This document shows positions 45,153 to 55,439 of a stretch of 64,000 nt of DNA, one piece after another. The stretch comes from Stomorhina lunata (Eukaryota; Arthropoda; Insecta; Diptera; Rhiniidae). The stretch covers positions 34,578,292 through 34,642,291 of the forward strand of contig OW121740.1 of NCBI GenBank assembly GCA_933228675.1. The letters run 5' to 3'. Each line of letters starts with the position of its first letter. Positions within the stretch are counted from its first letter, which is position 1. The notes under the pieces were generated by a model. It saw only the letters and a list, made by a program, of their open reading frames with translations. It was not told the origin of the DNA and searched no databases. A program made the position numbers and the translations under genes.

Positions 45153-45244
45153 ACTAAGCGATAATCAATATGGATTTTATAGGGGACTCTCTCTTGAATC
45201 TTCATACAATTTGGCGAAAGCAGAGTTGATGCTTTAGATATTTC

Positions 45245-45536
45245 TCAATGTTGACACTTGATGTCTGAAATTATTTCTCTATACTTATTACACTTCATAT
45301 CTACTCCAATACATCTCAATTTATCTTTACTTTTTCTTCGGCATACGCGCGTCATTCCAATTCTTTTCTTCCTATACCATTCTAGAGTTCCACTCGTAAC
45401 TACTGACTGCACAGTTGCTACATAAGCTACACTTTTCTCAGCACTGACATTGCGATACTCCTTGTCATACCAATCGTTTTTAGGAAGAGGAGTTTTTAAC
45501 CCTAGTACTGATTTTGCATTGCTTGCAAATATCGTT
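45245..45536 (-). pseudogene. RTE-type LINE fragment, segment between endonuclease and RT
   Basis: The reverse strand reads ASNAKSVLGLKTPLPKNDWY, then a stretch with LEWYRKKRIGMTRVCRRKSK. The VLG...K..NDW(F/Y)D and RRKKR pattern is typical of the linker between endonuclease and reverse transcriptase of RTE-type ORFs. The frame runs continuously into the tail of the next copy (MRPYAPPGVKDNRRR), so two RTE pieces are joined head to tail. Confidence 0.7.
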
Positions 45537-46440
45537 CTTCTTCTGTTATCCTTGACTCCCGGTGGAGCATAGGGCCTCAACCATCCTTTTATATCGGACT
45601 CTATTGCGAGATGTTAGACATACATCATTCCATGAATAGTTTGCTGCTTGTAACTCCGCATCAGTTGACCTTCTCCATGTTCTAGCAGATACACCAATAC
45701 GACGGCCGCTTCCTTGTGGATTCCAACAAAGCGCTTGTCGAGCAATGTTGGTATTTGGCCTTCGAAGTGTGTGGCCTATCCACCGCCATTTCCGTTGACA
45801 TACCTCTGTGGAAGCAAGGATTTGATTTGTCGCATTAAGTAGATCTTCATTTCATATGCGATTCGGTCACCATATATTAAGGATTTGCCTTAAGCCGCAA
45901 TACAGGATGGACTTGACATTCGAGTTGAATATTCGTAACTTAATTGTTGTTGATATTCGCCGAGATTTCCAAATAGCTCGAAGAATGCCGAATGCTGATG
46001 TTGCCATATTAATACGCGATTTAATACCCTGCGCCACCTTTTGTAGTTACTAACATATCGTTAGAACTTGCAATATGTTCTTTGAATAATTGAGTTGTTA
46101 GTTGGAAGTAATCGGTGGCTATTTATTGAGATCGTCTGTATCTTAAGCGAAAAACTCCAACGTGTTTTCATCTCGGCTGCAACAAGGTAATGATCGAACT
46201 CCATATTGGCTCCTCAAATCATTCGATTTCGATCCAATACACTTGATGAATATCTTTCATCAACTTTAACATGGTCTTTCTGATTATTTGTCATTCAATC
46301 GTTGGATACCCATGTTGCTTTTTGGATTTTAAGTTGTGGAAACCTGGTGCTGCTCACTATCATATTGCGAGCCTCCGCAAATGATATCAACCAAATTGAT
46401 AGTCTGGTAATCAGACTCACTTAAACCTGCAAAAAGCATA
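45537..46440 (-). pseudogene. RTE-type LINE relic: endonuclease end joined to carboxy terminus
   Basis: The reverse strand from 46430 to 46090 gives endonuclease pieces (AEARNMIVSSTRFPQLKIQK, then VSND, KDHVKVDERYSSSVLDRN and DHYLVAAEMKTRWS; SDHYLVAA-type is a catalytic motif). From 46030 to 45560 it gives the carboxy terminus (SAFGILRAIWKSRRISTTIK, KWRWIGHTLRRPNTNIARQA, NPQGSGRRIG and VEALCSTGSQG). The whole reverse transcriptase between them is deleted at about 46065. The relic ends with the CCCTATGCTCCACCGGGAGT tail, so it identifies the source family of the isolated tails. Confidence 0.85.
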
Positions 46441-46929
46441 TCACTGACTGACCAGATGATATCTTTAAAAATGTAATCTACTTAAAATAAGAGCCTAGAG
46501 TTATTCCCCTTCTGTTTAACAGGGCAGGATAAGTAAAAAGAAGATGTTTTATGGACCTATCAGCCACGTGCCTTTAAATCAGATGAAGTTCTGCCATAAC
46601 GGACACAGTTAAGGAAATATCGAGTCTTGATAATTAATCTGAGTAATCGTATTGTATTTTTCTGATATAAATACATATTCAAAAAGACGACCCTTTCATT
46701 TGCTGAATTTCATGTTCTTTTCTTTCCTTTTGCATATACGGATTCATCAGAAAATCTTTTCCTGGTATTTCGCTGTTACCCGGCAGTCACATACGATGGA
46801 TACTGAGTTGATCAAAATTTCGAGACTAAGTTGTAACGGAGGCTAAGTAGTATGTCTGTTGTACTCACAACACTACTTTTATGAGGACGTTACATCTCTG
46901 TCAAGTGGCAGCACTTCCTTAATTTCACT
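46441..46929. other. No recognisable gene
   Basis: Degraded sequence between the RTE and J1 LINE relics. It is probably LINE-derived, but I cannot read a motif. Confidence 0.35.
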
Positions 46930-47200
46930 TTCTCTGAAAAGCACTGCAATTATCAGGTAGCCTTCGCGCTTTATTAATGTCTTTCGGAGCAGTCCCCAAA
47001 GTCTACTTAAATATTGAGTAGATAGCTGTCAGTATAGATACCATTTCTTCAAAGTGGAGTAAAGTCAGTGGTAACTGGTATGTCAGGCATTGTGTTATTA
47101 ACTGAGACCGTAACCAACCATTCAAAGTTTCTAATGTGCCAGAGAATTTCCAACATGAAGGTGGCTAATGTAATGCCAATTCCTAAAAAAGGGTGAGGCT

Positions 47201-47525
47201 AATCCCGGAAAGTGTGAACCGCCGTGGTATAGCAGGCTAGTCATCCGCCTAGCATACCAGAGATCCCAAGTTCGATCCCCGGCCAGACTCGCTTAAAAAA
47301 AAAATTAAAAAAAAAAGAGGCGGTTCACCTCATAACTCAGCTAGCCACTGATATTAAGTATTAGGCTATAAAAAACTTCTCTAACTAATGCATTTGCCGT
47401 TCGGAGCCTGAGTTAAAACGTAGGTCCCTTTCAATGAGTCTAAAAGTAGAATCGGATGCGGCTTATTGTCTAAGAGAAGTTCCAATTGGAATGTTGTCGG
47501 GGATTAAAAAAAAATCCCGGAAAGT
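47201..47525 (+). mobile_element. tRNA-derived SINE, copy 3, with 13-bp target duplication
   Basis: The SINE body is 47214-47512, starting GTGAACCGCCGTGGTATAGC, with A box GGTATAGCAGGCTAGTC and B box GTTCGATCCCC. It ends CCAATTGGAATGTTGTCGGG plus an A-run. AATCCCGGAAAGT is repeated exactly on both sides (47201-47213 and 47513-47525). Length and duplication show a full-length SINE mobilised by LINE machinery. Confidence 0.95.
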
Positions 47526-47846
47526 AAAAATCAACTGGTAAAATATATTGAGTCTAATAATCTACTAAACGAAGTAGTCGCTTTATGGAAGATATTAGCC
47601 TTCTTTATAGTCTCGATATTTTCAATGATTCTTATAGAGTATGCCAAAGTGTACTTATATCAAAACTTATTGTGCAGTTAATAGCTTCTCCCAATTTATA
47701 TCGAGCTTTCACAGTCATCGCATTATAAGAGTTGCTATAAACGGGATATCTTTCGACGAGTTCTAGGTCAGTTTGCGGGTACCGAAAGGCTCCGGTATAT
47801 AATCTATAATTTGATTAGGTTAATTTTAATACTCGTAAGACTCACG

Positions 47847-47975
47847 TGAACCGCCGTGGTATAGCAGATTAGTCTAGCATACTAATCGCCTAGCATACCT
47901 GAGGTTCCAAGTTCGATCCCCGGCCAGACCCTCTTGAAAAAAAAATTTTCAAAAAAAAACGGTTCACCTCATAAC
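47847..47975 (+). mobile_element. tRNA-derived SINE, copy 4 (3' truncated)
   Basis: GTGAACCGCCGTGGTATAGC head, a 13-14-nt local duplication around TAGTCTAGCATACTAATCGC, B box GTTCGATCCCC, and the body only to GGTTCACCTCATAAC. It lies inside the J1 relic. Confidence 0.88.
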
Positions 47976-48443
47976 ACGGCAAATTCAGTCTGATGTTTGT
48001 TGTACTAAACAGATTTTCCAAGTGTTGAAAAAAGCATTTAAGTGCTTCAGATTTCTAAAGCGGTGTAAGACATACGACCGATAATGGAGTATAACTATCA
48101 TGCACGGGCCGGTGCTCCAAAGTCTATTTTAGAGCTTCTTGACCGATTACAATATAGGGATGAGGTTCTTATAGATGGCAGAGATATAGTCAACAATATT
48201 AGTTTACTGGAACATCGTCGCAATGTAGGTTGTGTTTCACTAAAATGGAATGAAAGAAAGTAAAGGTCTTGTTCCTGAAACCCATAGTACACTCAATCAA
48301 GCTAGAATTTATCTAGTTTAATCAATTGGAATGAAGCTTAGACTCGTTGTTTCTGGGCATTATGTCATGATCCTGATACTGGCAACTGTTGCAGTGTTCC
48401 CCAATATTTAACATCTAGCTATCTATTGCTTCTTCATCTTTAA

Positions 48444-48706
48444 GGTAGAAGGCCAAAGCACGCGGCCAGCGGCTGCGGGCGGCAATCAGCTGTTTTTTGA
48501 TTTGTCAAATTTGAAGTGGCAATGGAAAAAATTAGAACTTTGTTCTACTTTTCCGCGCGGCAGATTTTTTCTGTGCTGCCAGATTTAATTATATCCTACT
48601 CAAATATATTTTTATATGAATATTTTTGTAAACAAACGTACATGTTATGTACTGGCAATGCTGCGACCGTCCGCAGCCGCATGCCGCGGGTATTGGCCTT
48701 GTACCT
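48444..48706. mobile_element. GC-rich MITE with about 35-bp ends and TTAA flanks
   Basis: Left GGTAGAAGGCCAAAGCACGC then GGCCAGCGGCTGCGG; right reversed GGTACAAGGCCAATACCCGC then GGCATGCGGCTGCGG. TTAA lies at 48440-48443 and 48707-48710. The GC-rich ends stand out from AT-rich surroundings. TTAA duplications fit piggyBac- or Kolobok-type mobilisation. The interior is non-coding. Confidence 0.75.
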
Positions 48707-48710
48707 TTAA

Positions 48711-49660
48711 ACTACTTCCGTTTATAAAGCTCTTTGAAAGATAAGCAATTTAAAGATTTGTTTTTGGGATTTAAAAAAAATCTCTTAGGTTTCATTTCGT
48801 CTAAATATTGGCAAGCGGAATATTTAGTTTATACAAAGTTTTTTTTAGTACAGAAACAAATAACTACAGATCTTCGGATTACGACAATCATAAGATCTTT
48901 AAATCCCAATTATGTATTCAAACTTAATTTCTTTCAAAATCCGGCAACCCCTCTTAACACTACGTCACAAATTATATTTTCTTTAAGATATCGTTATCTG
49001 GTTTTATATTTTATACACAATTTTTATGATACGACAAAAATGTCTACGAATTAAACGAGTAATATTGAATTACTACTGACAACTTAATGGTTGTACCCAC
49101 ACATTTGAAAATATTCATATGACTTTTGGTTGGTTATAGATAACAACGACGAGTGGAATGCCGGCAGCAGCTATCGCAGCTACAGTAGTAGTAACAACAA
49201 ACAGCTATATATGATTTTTTTGGTATTCCGATAATCCTCGACGTTATCTTAAGAGTCCTTATCACATATGAATGGAATATATATTTAGTATGAATGAGTA
49301 TTATTTTGTGATTTCGAAATTTGGGGGTGTGGTTGGTTGGTCAGCCAGTCGTAATGTCCGTCATTTCGTCAGTTGATTTGTATTTTTTTGCTATTATTTT
49401 CCAATTGCGCCTGATTAGCACCATTATCTTGAAAACTTAGTAATGTCTATGACTTGCCCACATATTTTACAATTTGTTGCCGTTTTTTGTTGTTTGTTAT
49501 TATCACATTTTCATTCTTTTCGAAAGAAAGGGGTTTCCTAGTGGGGCTTCTTATCGTAATGGTCGATGAGATTGTTGTAGTGTTGCATTTAAAATGTCTA
49601 GCACGAATTTTTAATTGTTTTTTTCTTTAAAATCTGCCTAATAGATTTTAGGCATTAAAT
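48711..49660. other. No recognisable gene
   Basis: AT-rich. The frame at 48734-49054 opens at a non-ATG codon and has no motif I can recognise. Confidence 0.45.
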
Positions 49661-49910
49661 CTGTGGCTTGGTGCTAAAAGAGCCAATGTCAGTTTTTTGC
49701 TGTTTTGAATTAATCATTGCGTTGTATTCTTTTCTTTACCCTTTTTCATTAGGCTCCAACAGCTAATCTCTAACTTAACCCAGAACAGATTTATTAGGGG
49801 TTTTCTGGGCAATATTACTATGAGTTCATATGAAAAAAAAAACTGTTTTTAAATCAAATTTTCTCAAAACTGCTTTTTTTGACATTGGCCCTTTTAGCAC
49901 CAAGCCACAG
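49661..49910. mobile_element. MITE with about 45-bp inverted ends, AAAT flanks
   Basis: CTGTGGCTTGGTGCTAAAAG starts the left end and the reversed right end alike, followed by (A/G)GGCCAATGTCA and GCAGTTTTGA-like sequence. AAAT precedes and follows. 250 bp, non-coding. Confidence 0.75.
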
Positions 49911-50357
49911 AAATGTTCTGGTACATACCAAAAGAAATAAGTTTCTTTTATTGAATCATTTTTTGAGTTTAAAAATTCCAAAATAAGGATTAGAGCTTTG
50001 TATATCCTATAAATAATAGGCACTTTTTAAGATAATGTTCTCATGTTCTGTGATATTCTAGAGCTTAGATTCTCTAGGTTGTCCACAGACACCTGGGGTT
50101 CCTAGGAGGGCTCCGTTCTTGATGGAAATTTAGCAATTCTGAACGAAATGTCCTGGTACATACCAAAAGAAATAAGTTTCTTTAATTGAATCATTTTTTG
50201 AGTTTGAAAATTCCAAAATAAGGATCAGAACTTTGCATATCCTACAAATAATAGGCACTTTATTAGATAATGTTCTTGTTCTCAAGTGGTTGTCCGCAGA
50301 CACCTGGAATTCGTAGGGGACCGCTATCTTTATGGAAATTTAGCAATTCCAAACGAT
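49911..50357 (+). repeat. Tandem duplication, unit about 235 bp
   Basis: Units starting near 49911 and 50146 share GGTACATACCAAAAGAAATA, TTGAATCATTTTTTGAGTTT, AATAATAGGCACTTT and GATGGAAATTTAGCAATT-like sequence. The second unit has a 25-bp deletion near 50285. Confidence 0.85.
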
Positions 50358-51059
50358 GTACTTCAAATTATATCCACCTGTTGATTCAGCAGTTTTGAAA
50401 ATATTAATACAATTTTCTTCGAAACCAGTTTTTCTGCCCATAAGTCAAGTAAGACTAAAAGTCATCAATAGACACCTTTCCACAATTTGTCCAACCAAGA
50501 TTAATGGTTACGACTGATAAGTCGCTATCTCTTAAACTTACCAACCGAAATTCGATTTCTAAAGTAACCACATTTTTTTTTCATTTTCATCTCCATTTCA
50601 AAAAAAACACACCTACTACTGGTCTTTACATTAAAGATCGCATATCAGAAGATTAAAACCAAACGACGACCTTCAAATACTGATAAAAAAAAGTAATTTT
50701 TATTTAATCATTTTTAGCTAAACGCCAGTATGTCTGGTCTGGTAGCGCCTGCAAAAAAACAAGAGAAGTCGGAAAAAAACTTAAATATAAACAAAAACAA
50801 ACGATAACAAAAAATGCGATAAAATAAATTTAATTGTTAATCACGTGATGAAGTTATCAGCAGTTTTCCGACGGCTTTTTGTGGGATGGAAGTTTAAAAA
50901 ATTTGTTTACATCCTACTCATAATACGATTATAGTAAGAGTGAAATTTACAAATTTCGAACACTTACTGAAGCACACCATTTCCGATTTCAAAAAAATTT
51001 TTTATATGCATTTTCCTAGCATATCCATACAATTTGTAGACTACTTTAAAATGTTTAAC
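50358..51059. other. No recognisable gene
   Basis: AT-rich sequence without coding or repeat signals that I can read. Confidence 0.45.
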
Positions 51060-53580
51060 TTCGCTTTGGTTCAGTACCAAATTACGCGCCGCATCAATAG
51101 GGTTAGTCCATAGGGAATCTGGAGTTAGGAGGGGTCGGTTTCGCTGTACATTGGAATAGGTGATGGGTATCATGTGGACTTTCTTCACAAGCTGGGTGAT
51201 GTTGGGTATTGTAGGATTAATTCTGGACTAGTACGAATTAAGCCGACTACAATATCCTGATTTTATTTGTACCAGTAATACGCTAGTAGTTCTTGGTAGA
51301 CTTTTCCCTTCTTCTGCAATAGGTGGGGAACGGCCACCAAGTACAACATTCAATTGGTAACTAGCTAATATTGATTTTACCATGCTTTTGTGAGTGTCTT
51401 CCAGACCTCCTTTGTAATATTGAGTGGCTGTCTAATATTATTCTCATAGCAACGAAGGTCCTTCCTAACATATCGTGGAGGGGATCTAATTCCATTAGAT
51501 GTTGGTTCGGATGATTTCTCTTATGAAATCCCAGAAGGAATTACCTGGTTAGCATTTGGCTATGTTCCCTTAGCACTAGGACCTTCGTCTCCTCATGTAG
51601 ATCGCTTTCTGGGGACATTTTTAGGCATCCTGTTATTGTTTTGAGGTCTGCATTTGAATAACTCTGGAGTTTTTTCTACTGCGTTTCGCTCACACTTGGT
51701 GACCACACGGGAGCAAAATAATATGTTGCTAGTTGCAACGACATGTGCTTTACTTTGGACAGGTTATTATTGTGCGCTAACATGAGGGCTGTATTTTGGC
51801 AACTCTGGAGTTTTTTCCACTGCGTTTCGCTTACACTTGGTGACCACACGGAAGACGCATAATTTCCATGTACCGACCAATTGCTTTATAGGTCGCAAGA
51901 AGGATTTCGTTAACTTTTCTACCGCATAATTTATTGCAAGTTGGGGCGTCATGTGCTGACGAAGAGTATAAGCTGTCGAATGTCACTCGCAATATTTTAG
52001 GTAGGGTTTTCGTCGGTACTCTTACATCATCGACTAAGACATTCATTTCCAGTGATACTTCCTGCGTTCAAATGCTTTGGACAGGTCAACTCCCGGTGCA
52101 TCTAGGTATTTAAGCATCAACATTGAAATTCCATCAGAGCCAAAAGCTTTAGATGGTTTGGCATTTTTGGCGGCCTCTGCAACATCGCTCGACGGGAACA
52201 TTATTGGCACGTCATCGACTAAGAGATTGTGAACTTTCCTTACAATTTTCCTCTTAGCCATATCTCTCTCGCGGTGTTCTATAAATTGGCGGCCAAAATG
52301 GGTCACAATTCTGTCGTCTCACTTCATGGGATGCGAGAGAGAGCTGACAGTAGACAAAAGTTTATTGGCTCCGGAGCTTATGTTGCAGCTTTTTAGGTGT
52401 TTTATCCACTTGTTCCTTCGCAGGCCAATTTGCTGATATCCAGGTTAAATGGACCTAGTCTGAGATCGCGAGTATCGTCATTCTTCTCTACAAGCTCTGG
52501 TGCCTCCGCTGGGAAGTTGGGTCTCATCAACTGTATTCGACCAGCTGGAATAAAACAGGCAGCTGGTGCTGTGACTATTTTTCGGAACATCTTTTCTGCT
52601 GTTCATGTGTCAAGGGGATCGGTAGATCACGAAATTTGCTATCGATATATTCTCTGAAACGTACTGCCTTTTTCTGGTTCATATAGGTACGACATTCAGA
52701 GAGTATAAAATCATTAGGTCGGTCTAGGGTAACTATGTGATGCAAGTGAAACCACTGGTCGCGATATTGCAATATTTATCAGACTTGCGCTTATTATGGT
52801 TATGCCCGTATGTTCCCATAATACGGGTAGGATCATCTTCGTTCGTTTCTCTGCCAGTGTCAAGCCTCTCTGATCATCGCCGAGGTTTGAGTGCCAAAGC
52901 TCGTGGTGAGCTTTATATCTGGATGATAACCGGGTGGACAGCTGGCTACAGGCGGAATGTACACATTGTACTGTTCAATCTTTGCAGCTCCTGACCTGTA
53001 TTCTAGATATTGGTGGATGTTGTTTTGGTCATCTGTGATTAATCTGCACTGCACTGTTTGCTAGAGAATGAACGCTAAGCCCCTACCGTTACTCCTGGTT
53101 CGGTCCAACCTCAGAACGTTGTATCCGTTACAACTCTGGAGGCTAATGTAGTTGTTTAACTTAGTTTCTTGGACCGCCGCTACCTTAATCCCGTGCTGAT
53201 GCATGAAATTGGTGATCTTCATGATCTTGTTTTGGAGACCAATGAAATTAAGTTGCATGATTGAGATCACCTCGGGCATGCCAGTATGTGGTGTTAACTG
53301 CTGCTGCGGATATTATTGCAGCTGTTGCTGTTGTAACTGCGATATTATTGTTAATATCGCTGAAGTGGCAGTCTTTGGTCGGAATCCTAAGATTTCCGAG
53401 TCGTTCCGGTACGAAGAACCGACTGCCGTGTTAACGATTGTTGCAGTTCTTGTTGCTGTCTTGTAGATGGAGGAGGAGTGATGTTCGACGAAGACATAGC
53501 GCGACATATCTATCGCTCCACTCCAAATGTGATGAGAGCCCAGAACAATTATTTTGTCTCCGAAGGTGAACCCACCCATT
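51060..53580 (-). pseudogene. Jockey-superfamily LINE relic: endonuclease and RT, palm deleted
   Basis: Reading the reverse strand from 53280 down: endonuclease (MQLNFIGLQNKIMKITNF, KVAAVQETKLNNYISLQ; then YNVYIPPVASCPPGYHPDI near 52930); linker (TLDRPNDFILSECRTYMNQK at 52740); finger region (AAKNAKPSKAFGSDGISMLM at 52150); then DLSKAFE at 52085 joined almost directly to MNVLVDDVRVPTKTLPKILR (52045). The palm with YADD is missing. Thumb and tail follow (PVWSPSVSETQ-like at 51710; LTPDSLWTNPIDAARNL near 51100). Multiple frameshifts. It is the same family as 16860-18080, in opposite orientation. Confidence 0.9.
51661..51851 (-). repeat. 50-bp direct duplication within the LINE relic
   Basis: 51661-51710 and 51802-51851 share ACTCTGGAGTTTTTTCTACT with TGCGTTTCGC and ACACTTGGTGACCACACGG, three differences by eye. 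The thumb-domain segment is therefore present twice. Confidence 0.85.
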
Positions 53581-53879
53581 GCACTTTACAGAATTGCTGT
53601 AAAGTTGGAAGAAGCTGATGGAGCTCCGGATCGTTTCGGCTCGTAGATCCGACTGTCGTAGAAACGTCGTATGGGTAACAGTAATAGCCTAAACTTTTAA
53701 ATGCCCCACCCGATAGAATTAAATTGGTTTGAATTTTAGTTTTGATTATTATTGACGAAATAAATAAATACATAGAATTCAAGACTTGATAAACATTATT
53801 CGGACTCTGCTCTAGAAAAATCAACCATTGAGAAGAGGTTTTGCTCGAAGTCGTCGAAATAAGCGCCAAGCACATTCAA
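53581..53879 (-). other. Sequence upstream of the Jockey relic
   Basis: A reverse frame (SETKS...TSRNDPELHQLLPTLQQF) partly mirrors the segment at 53313-53579 (SSYRNDSEI). It may be a decayed ORF1 end or a duplicated leader. Low certainty. Confidence 0.35.
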
Positions 53880-54380
53880 AAAGGCTTTTGTAGCCTTTAA
53901 GATTGCCGTAAAGTGAAGATGATCGAGATACCTGAGATTTTTAAGATATCAAGGAACGTGTTGGACACATCATAAATATTAAATATTTGTTCAATGCGAA
54001 CCGGATGGATACAACATGGCTCGTTTGGACTGAAAGTGATTAACCGGATCCAAAAAAGCTGGAGAGGTTATTGCGTCAGGGTTTTAGGCAGCTCATGGTG
54101 CAATATTCATTGACTTTCTTTAAAAGGGAAAACCCATTCACAGCGTTATTTCAACATTTGAAGTGATTGTTTCATCAAAACAATATAAATAATTAATGGC
54201 AAACTTCTATTAGGCTTTGAATTGCTCCCATATCGACCGTTCTCTCCAGATCTAGCCCCCATCGACGATTTCTGATCCCAGGCCTCAAAAGAACGATTAT
54301 TTGAAACAAATTTGGAAATTTATAAACTGCCTATGTTCATTGGTTTTCTAGTAAGAAGAAAAAAGATATCAAAGACTCTA
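53880..54380 (+). pseudogene. Mariner transposase relic, DD34D type
   Basis: 54105-54140 gives LKEKTHSQRYFNI, then 54165-54180 FIKTI (normally FHQDNA), and 54210-54270 GFELLPYRPFSPDLAPIDDF, the third catalytic region (normally YSPDLAPSDFFLF). The upstream piece TGWIQHGSF lies near 54000. Stops and frameshifts abound; inverted ends were not located. Confidence 0.75.
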
Positions 54381-54384
54381 TAAT

Positions 54385-54615
54385 ATAAAGATGTTGCACT
54401 TCGATACATTGATTTGCTGCATGGTCGTCTTGAAAAATTCCATAAAAAAGAGAGTATACCGCTTTACTCTAATTCGGAAACAACTAATGGTGACAATTAT
54501 CCAATGAGAGAAAGCTTTGGCACACACACTAGCTTTTGAAATGTATGTTTGTTTGTGCGTTTATGAGGTTTTTAATTGCCCTTTATCCGGTTTAATTTCA
54601 CATTTGACAGACAAA
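54385..54615 (+). repeat. Dispersed repeat I, copy 2
   Basis: Matches 13600-13840 on the opposite strand: ATACATTGATTTGC, AGAGAGTATACCGCTTT, TTATCCAATGAGA and TTTGTGCGTTTATGAGGTTT. Confidence 0.75.
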
Positions 54616-55435
54616 AATATATGGAGTCTTTGGCTCCAGGTTTTATGTCTAAAATTAGACTTCCAAAGTTCTTCTGAAATACGAATTAAGTGATTTCATA
54701 ACCTATTTATTTTAGAAATTACATACATATGCATATAAAGACATATTTATTTTTAAAATCCAATTTTGACCCTGATATTTTTTAATACAAAGGCAAAAAT
54801 TTAAACCAAAATTAAAATTAAATTTCGAATTTGTCTTTTTGTATACAAATTCTAAACCACAATATAGAATATTGAATTAAAAAAAAGTAACACAAATCCA
54901 ACCAAAACATTCTTATCAACATTAAGTTTTAATAAACATTTATGTGACCTTTTCGAAAACCATTAAAAATTATATATTTCAAATAAAAAAAAAATAATGT
55001 TTCAATTCGAATATTAAAATGTTGGAAATGGAAAAGAAGAAGAAAACCAAAATGTACTTTTGTGGTGAACTTATTATTTAATACTCGTCGTACGAGTAAA
55101 TATTTTTCAAAATTCTTAGCAAGAATTACAGACGTTTAAGTCTTATCTCTCTATAACAAAAAAAAAACAAAAATGATTACAAAATGAACGATTAACTCTT
55201 AGTTTAGATTTAGATGGTGTAACAGATTAGATCAGTTAAATGTGGTGTACAAATCTAGACATCGGTTAAGAAAAATGGACAGAATCGAAACGATTCCTTC
55301 TCCAGCTTAAATTTAGTTGAAATCTATTAAATTGAAAAAATCAAACAGAATATTCGATCGAATTGTGTTTAATTTACGTCAAAGAAATTGATTTTAGTCG
55401 AAATCATATAATAAAGTGAAGAAATTTGTGATGTG
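54616..55435. other. No recognisable gene
   Basis: AT-rich DNA leading into the satellite. No coding motifs. Confidence 0.5.
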
Positions 55436-55439
55436 GCTT

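Larger units (their letters stand above)
46930..48270 (+). pseudogene. LINE relic (family J1) interrupted by two SINEs
   Basis: 47150-47205 and 47520-47570 give a VANVMPIPKKG-like segment, then QLVKYIESNNLLNE: the finger region of the reverse transcriptase. 47715-47775 gives a YRAFTVIAL, RVAINGISFDEF-like stretch matching 23780-23835. 48085-48150 gives YHARAGAPKSILELL, close to 24350-24410. SINEs lie at 47214-47512 and 47847-47975. Many stops and small deletions. Confidence 0.75.

Noticed and set aside
48734..49054. 106-codon frame
   Set aside because: Starts at a non-ATG codon, with lysine/asparagine/isoleucine composition typical of random AT-rich DNA.
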